The notes below the pieces were generated by a model. The model did not search any database. It saw only the letters and a list, made by a program, of their open reading frames with translations, and was not told where the DNA came from. Of a stretch of DNA of 34,556 nt, positions 33,387 through 34,556 are shown in pieces. Position numbers and translations under genes: made by a program. This DNA comes from an uncultured Ruminococcus sp. Its GTDB lineage: Bacteria > Bacillota > Clostridia > Oscillospirales > Ruminococcaceae. How positions within the stretch are numbered: the first letter of the stretch is position 1; each line of letters starts with the position of its first letter. Where the stretch lies: contig CALEPT010000086.1 in NCBI GenBank assembly GCA_937910385.1, positions 1 to 34,556 of the forward strand. The letters run 5' to 3'.

Positions 33387-34467
33387 CATTATCTTCACAT
33401 TTTTTCTTTAATTCTTCAAAAGCTAATTCCTCTTTTTCATCAATTGGTTTGACAAATTGATTTCCATGAATACTAGCTAATAAGTTTTCACTATCAGCAT
33501 TGAATATGGACCAAATAGAAGCATTAACTTTAGAATTAATATTAAGTCCTTTTTCATCAACTTTTTTAGAGACTTTTTGTAAGTCAATAGGTTTGAAATC
33601 TTTGACATTTTTAGTTAAGAATTCATGTCTGGATAATTGGTCGGCAGTTAATCTTCTTTGAGCTTCATATTGCAACATTCCATTCAAGAAAGAAACGACT
33701 TCAGAAGATAATTTAGTAGGAACTGAGTAACTTCCTTCTTCAACTTTTTTGACGAGTTCATCCATATCCTCAGAATCAAAGGCTGGTTTACCTATTAACA
33801 TTTCGTAACAAATTGTTCCTATGGACCAAATATCTGCCATTTCATTATAGCCTAGTTGTCTTGTTTTCTTTGTGGAAGAAGTTAACTTTTTTAAAATAAT
33901 TGGATCCATATTTATAGGACTTCCCAAGACAGTATATTGAAGTCCAGTTTTGCTAATTTTGCAGGCGAAACCGAAGTCGATTATTTTAACTTGAGCTTTC
34001 ATTAAATTTAAATTTTCTTTATCTTCTTCTGTTTCATAATTGAGTAGTACATTATCCAATTTGACATCTCTGTGAATTATTTTTTTGCTGTGGATATATT
34101 TAAACGCACTGACTATTTGTTTCATTAAATGTTGGACGATAGCTTCTGGAAAAGGCTTGCCATATTTTTCCATGTATTTTTCTAAGGCTTTTGTGAGTTC
34201 TCCTCCATTGCAATATTCCATAATAATATAAAAGTGTTTCTTGGTCTTTTTGACTTCTTCGAACTTTACAATGTTTGGATGATTTAAATATTGAAGAATA
34301 GCAATTTCATTTCTTAAATATTTCATTGATTCTCCTTGTTCGATTTCTTCTCTATCTAATTTCTTTGTAGCATATTTTTTGGAATCTCCCTTTTTTGAAG
34401 TCAGATATACTTCTCCGAAAGCTCCACTTCCAAGGCATTTTTCCAAGTCGTAATTCTCTATCTTCAT
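30544..34467 (-). CDS. cas9: open frame joining a eukaryotic-type protein kinase to an N-terminally truncated Cas9 (probable chimera)
   Basis: The frame is open for 1307 codons. Residues 1-~361 are a Ser/Thr protein kinase; ~362-1307 are Cas9. The Cas9 part starts inside REC (LCPKQVTTDN, then VIPYQLYYAELKK; FRIPYYAGPL), and has RuvC-II (IFIEMARGEG, Glu730), HNH (Asp814-His815 in NIDHIWPQ, with SNANGAKGD), RuvC-III (His946 and Asp949 in HHAKDAYLN) and a C-terminal PAM-interacting region. RuvC-I with its catalytic Asp, the bridge helix and early REC are absent. Composition and codon use change at ~33385-33400. I judge this most likely a chimeric join rather than a natural gene; see the separate parts. 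Confidence 0.6.
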   Translation of the reverse strand: MKIENYDLEKCLGSGAFGEVYLTSKKGDSKKYATKKLDREEIEQGESMKYLRNEIAILQYLNHPNIVKFEEVKKTKKHFYIIMEYCNGGELTKALEKYMEKYGKPFPEAIVQHLMKQIVSAFKYIHSKKIIHRDVKLDNVLLNYETEEDKENLNLMKAQVKIIDFGFACKISKTGLQYTVLGSPINMDPIILKKLTSSTKKTRQLGYNEMADIWSIGTICYEMLIGKPAFDSEDMDELVKKVEEGSYSVPTKLSSEVVSFLNGMLQYEAQRRLTADQLSRHEFLTKNVKDFKPIDLQKVSKKVDEKGLNINSKVNASIWSIFNADSENLLASIHGNQFVKPIDEKEELAFEELKKKCEDNELCPKQVTTDNRVIPYQLYYAELKKVLENACKYLPFLNEKDEYGTVAEKILKIMEFRIPYYAGPLVSGEKSANAWLKRKAEGKIYPWNFKDMVDEDASENEFIRRMTCKCTYLAGEDVLPKCSLLYSKFMVLNEINNIKVNGEPLSVEAKQKLYQKKFVESKARVTKKRIKEFLVSIGEYSGEVEVTGVDDTIKSSLRSYHDFKPWIESGLLKELDVEKIIERITVTTDIKRLKSWLKQEYPQLSASDVKYISKLKYKDYGRLSRRFLVEIIPIDADTGEVLGDNNIITALLESNSNLMQLLSMGKGYSKAIEKFNNNYFDQHPDEKSISRHLKNMYVSPAVRRSIIRTLDIVKELKTILKKAPDKIFIEMARGEGDTPKGSRTKSRRDQITEYLDNSDAENIDELREHLKKTDDGRLRSEKIFLYFMQLGRCAYTGKSISFDELDDNTKWNIDHIWPQAKIKDDSIDNKVLVDSNANGAKGDKYPISSDIRSKMSGFWHALYKKNMMSEKKYQRLMRSTLFTEEELSGFIARQLVETRQSTKAVATILKEIFPESEIVYVKAGIVSEFRQEMDMLKCREINDLHHAKDAYLNIVMGNIYNTRFTSDPHNFIHKHLDNYSIKLTTLLSQRIERSSTIAWDPETSFDIVRHMMSKNSIRYVRYTYKRKGGLFKQMPERKKPGLVPRKNGLDTEKYGGYNNTTAACFSLIKYKNDVIIIPVENMYLKLYETNKEFRINYSAIQMKEILSSDINIKDISFPFENRIIKINTLIEVDGFRCNIVQKSNKGRTIVVSSAESLIVGKEMNDYIKKVSSYLEKSEKGKKFAPAAYSRLNTDDNVKLFDLLCDKISKKPFSSVLQKIGNKIQNKREDFLKLELKEQIFFLSNMILLFKTGRSTGCDLKLIGESGQAGVITLNSTLTKIGGRQSIRIIDQSPTGLLEKKSVNLLEL
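33387..34467 (-). other. eukaryotic ULK/ATG1-like Ser/Thr kinase portion
   Basis: Residues 1-~285 form a full kinase domain: Gly loop LGSGAFGEVY (12-21), ATP Lys35 (ATKK), helix-C Glu54, hinge MEYCNGGEL, HRD 132-134 followed by KLDN, and DFG 164-166. The APE position reads DPI, so the usual Glu is missing. The tail has IWSIFNADSENLL, a pattern I associate with ciliate ULK-type kinases. Coding is extremely AT-rich: Arg is AGA wherever checked and Gln is CAA throughout, with no in-frame TAA or TAG. That is unlike every other gene here. The ATG is preceded by an A-run and no Shine-Dalgarno. It is very probably eukaryotic DNA, standard-code at stop codons, such as a rumen ciliate. Confidence 0.8.
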
Positions 34468-34556
34468 TTTTTTTATTAATTTATTATTAAAATTGATCCT
34501 ATATTTTTATATAGAATAAATTATTTATTATAATCTATATTATTTCTAAAATATTT
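34468..34556. other. AT-rich flank at window end
   Basis: These 89 bases are almost pure A+T with no ribosome site, bacterial promoter pair or terminator stem that stands out. They resemble the 5' flank of a protist gene rather than the spacers elsewhere in the window. No telomere-like repeat is visible. Confidence 0.6.

Noticed and set aside
33387..34467. Bacterial Hanks-type kinase naturally fused to Cas9
   Set aside because: The AT-rich codon use, ULK-like tail, absence of PASTA or membrane parts and lack of Shine-Dalgarno all favour eukaryotic DNA. It is kept only as the less likely alternative.
33387..34467. Tetrahymena/Paramecium-type nuclear code in the kinase part
   Set aside because: About a dozen Gln codons are all CAA and no in-frame TAA or TAG occurs, which is unlikely if these were reassigned to Gln.

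Overview
The window looks like the chromosome of an anaerobic, fibre-degrading Clostridia bacterium close to Ruminococcus. The evidence is a secreted protein with a type I dockerin, a GH43 xylan-debranching enzyme, the [FeFe]-hydrogenase maturase HydG with its small TM1266-type neighbour, a BioY biotin importer, and clostridial families such as DUF4364 and DUF3877. Most genes have consensus sigma-70/SigA-type promoters with 17-bp spacers, GGAGG ribosome sites and clear intrinsic terminators, so the main part reads as ordinary, well-assembled chromosome.

Layout. 1-470: tRNA-Ala(CGC) and tRNA-Leu(CAA), both on the minus strand and each followed by a related ~30-bp repeat. 511-5422: a promoter, a structured leader with an intrinsic terminator, then aroB-aroA-aroC (shikimate pathway to chorismate), a DUF4364 gene and a patatin-like lipase, probably one operon. 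5447-6398 (minus): bioY and a DUF1284 gene under a promoter with a BirA-like dyad. 6880-11136: a P-type cation ATPase and a sodium:solute symporter, each with its own promoter and terminator. 11198-12799 (minus): mtnN and a dockerin protein. 13180-17851: a type IIA topoisomerase pair (parE, a 70-aa zinc-ribbon protein, a hairpin-rich leader, parC). 18000-20970 (minus): a GH43 enzyme and a wall-anchored tyrosine phosphatase. 21232-22890: an ACT-domain gene and homoserine dehydrogenase. 22979-25021 (minus): a TM1266-like gene, hydG and a PC4/YdbC gene. 25367-25912: DUF3877.

26159-34467 (minus) is a type II-A CRISPR-Cas locus in the order cas9-cas1-cas2-csn2-leader-array, followed by two genes of unknown role (a 186-aa protein and a SWIM zinc-finger protein). 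The array is tiny: two full 36-bp repeats, one degenerate terminal repeat and two 30-bp spacers. csn2 is split by a one-base frameshift in an A6 run.

The striking object is the last reading frame. It is a 1307-codon open frame whose first ~361 residues are a eukaryotic Ser/Thr protein kinase (ULK/ATG1-like, in the style of ciliates) and whose remaining ~946 residues are a Cas9 lacking RuvC-I, the bridge helix and the start of the REC lobe. Base composition and codon use change abruptly at about 33385-33400. The flank beyond the kinase start is almost pure A+T with no Shine-Dalgarno. My preferred reading is a chimeric join (assembly or amplification) between a Ruminococcus-like cas9 and a protist gene, for example from a rumen ciliate. 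It should not be taken as a kinase-Cas9 effector unless reads are shown to span the joint. If real, it would be an entirely new architecture and would lack one of Cas9's RuvC catalytic segments.
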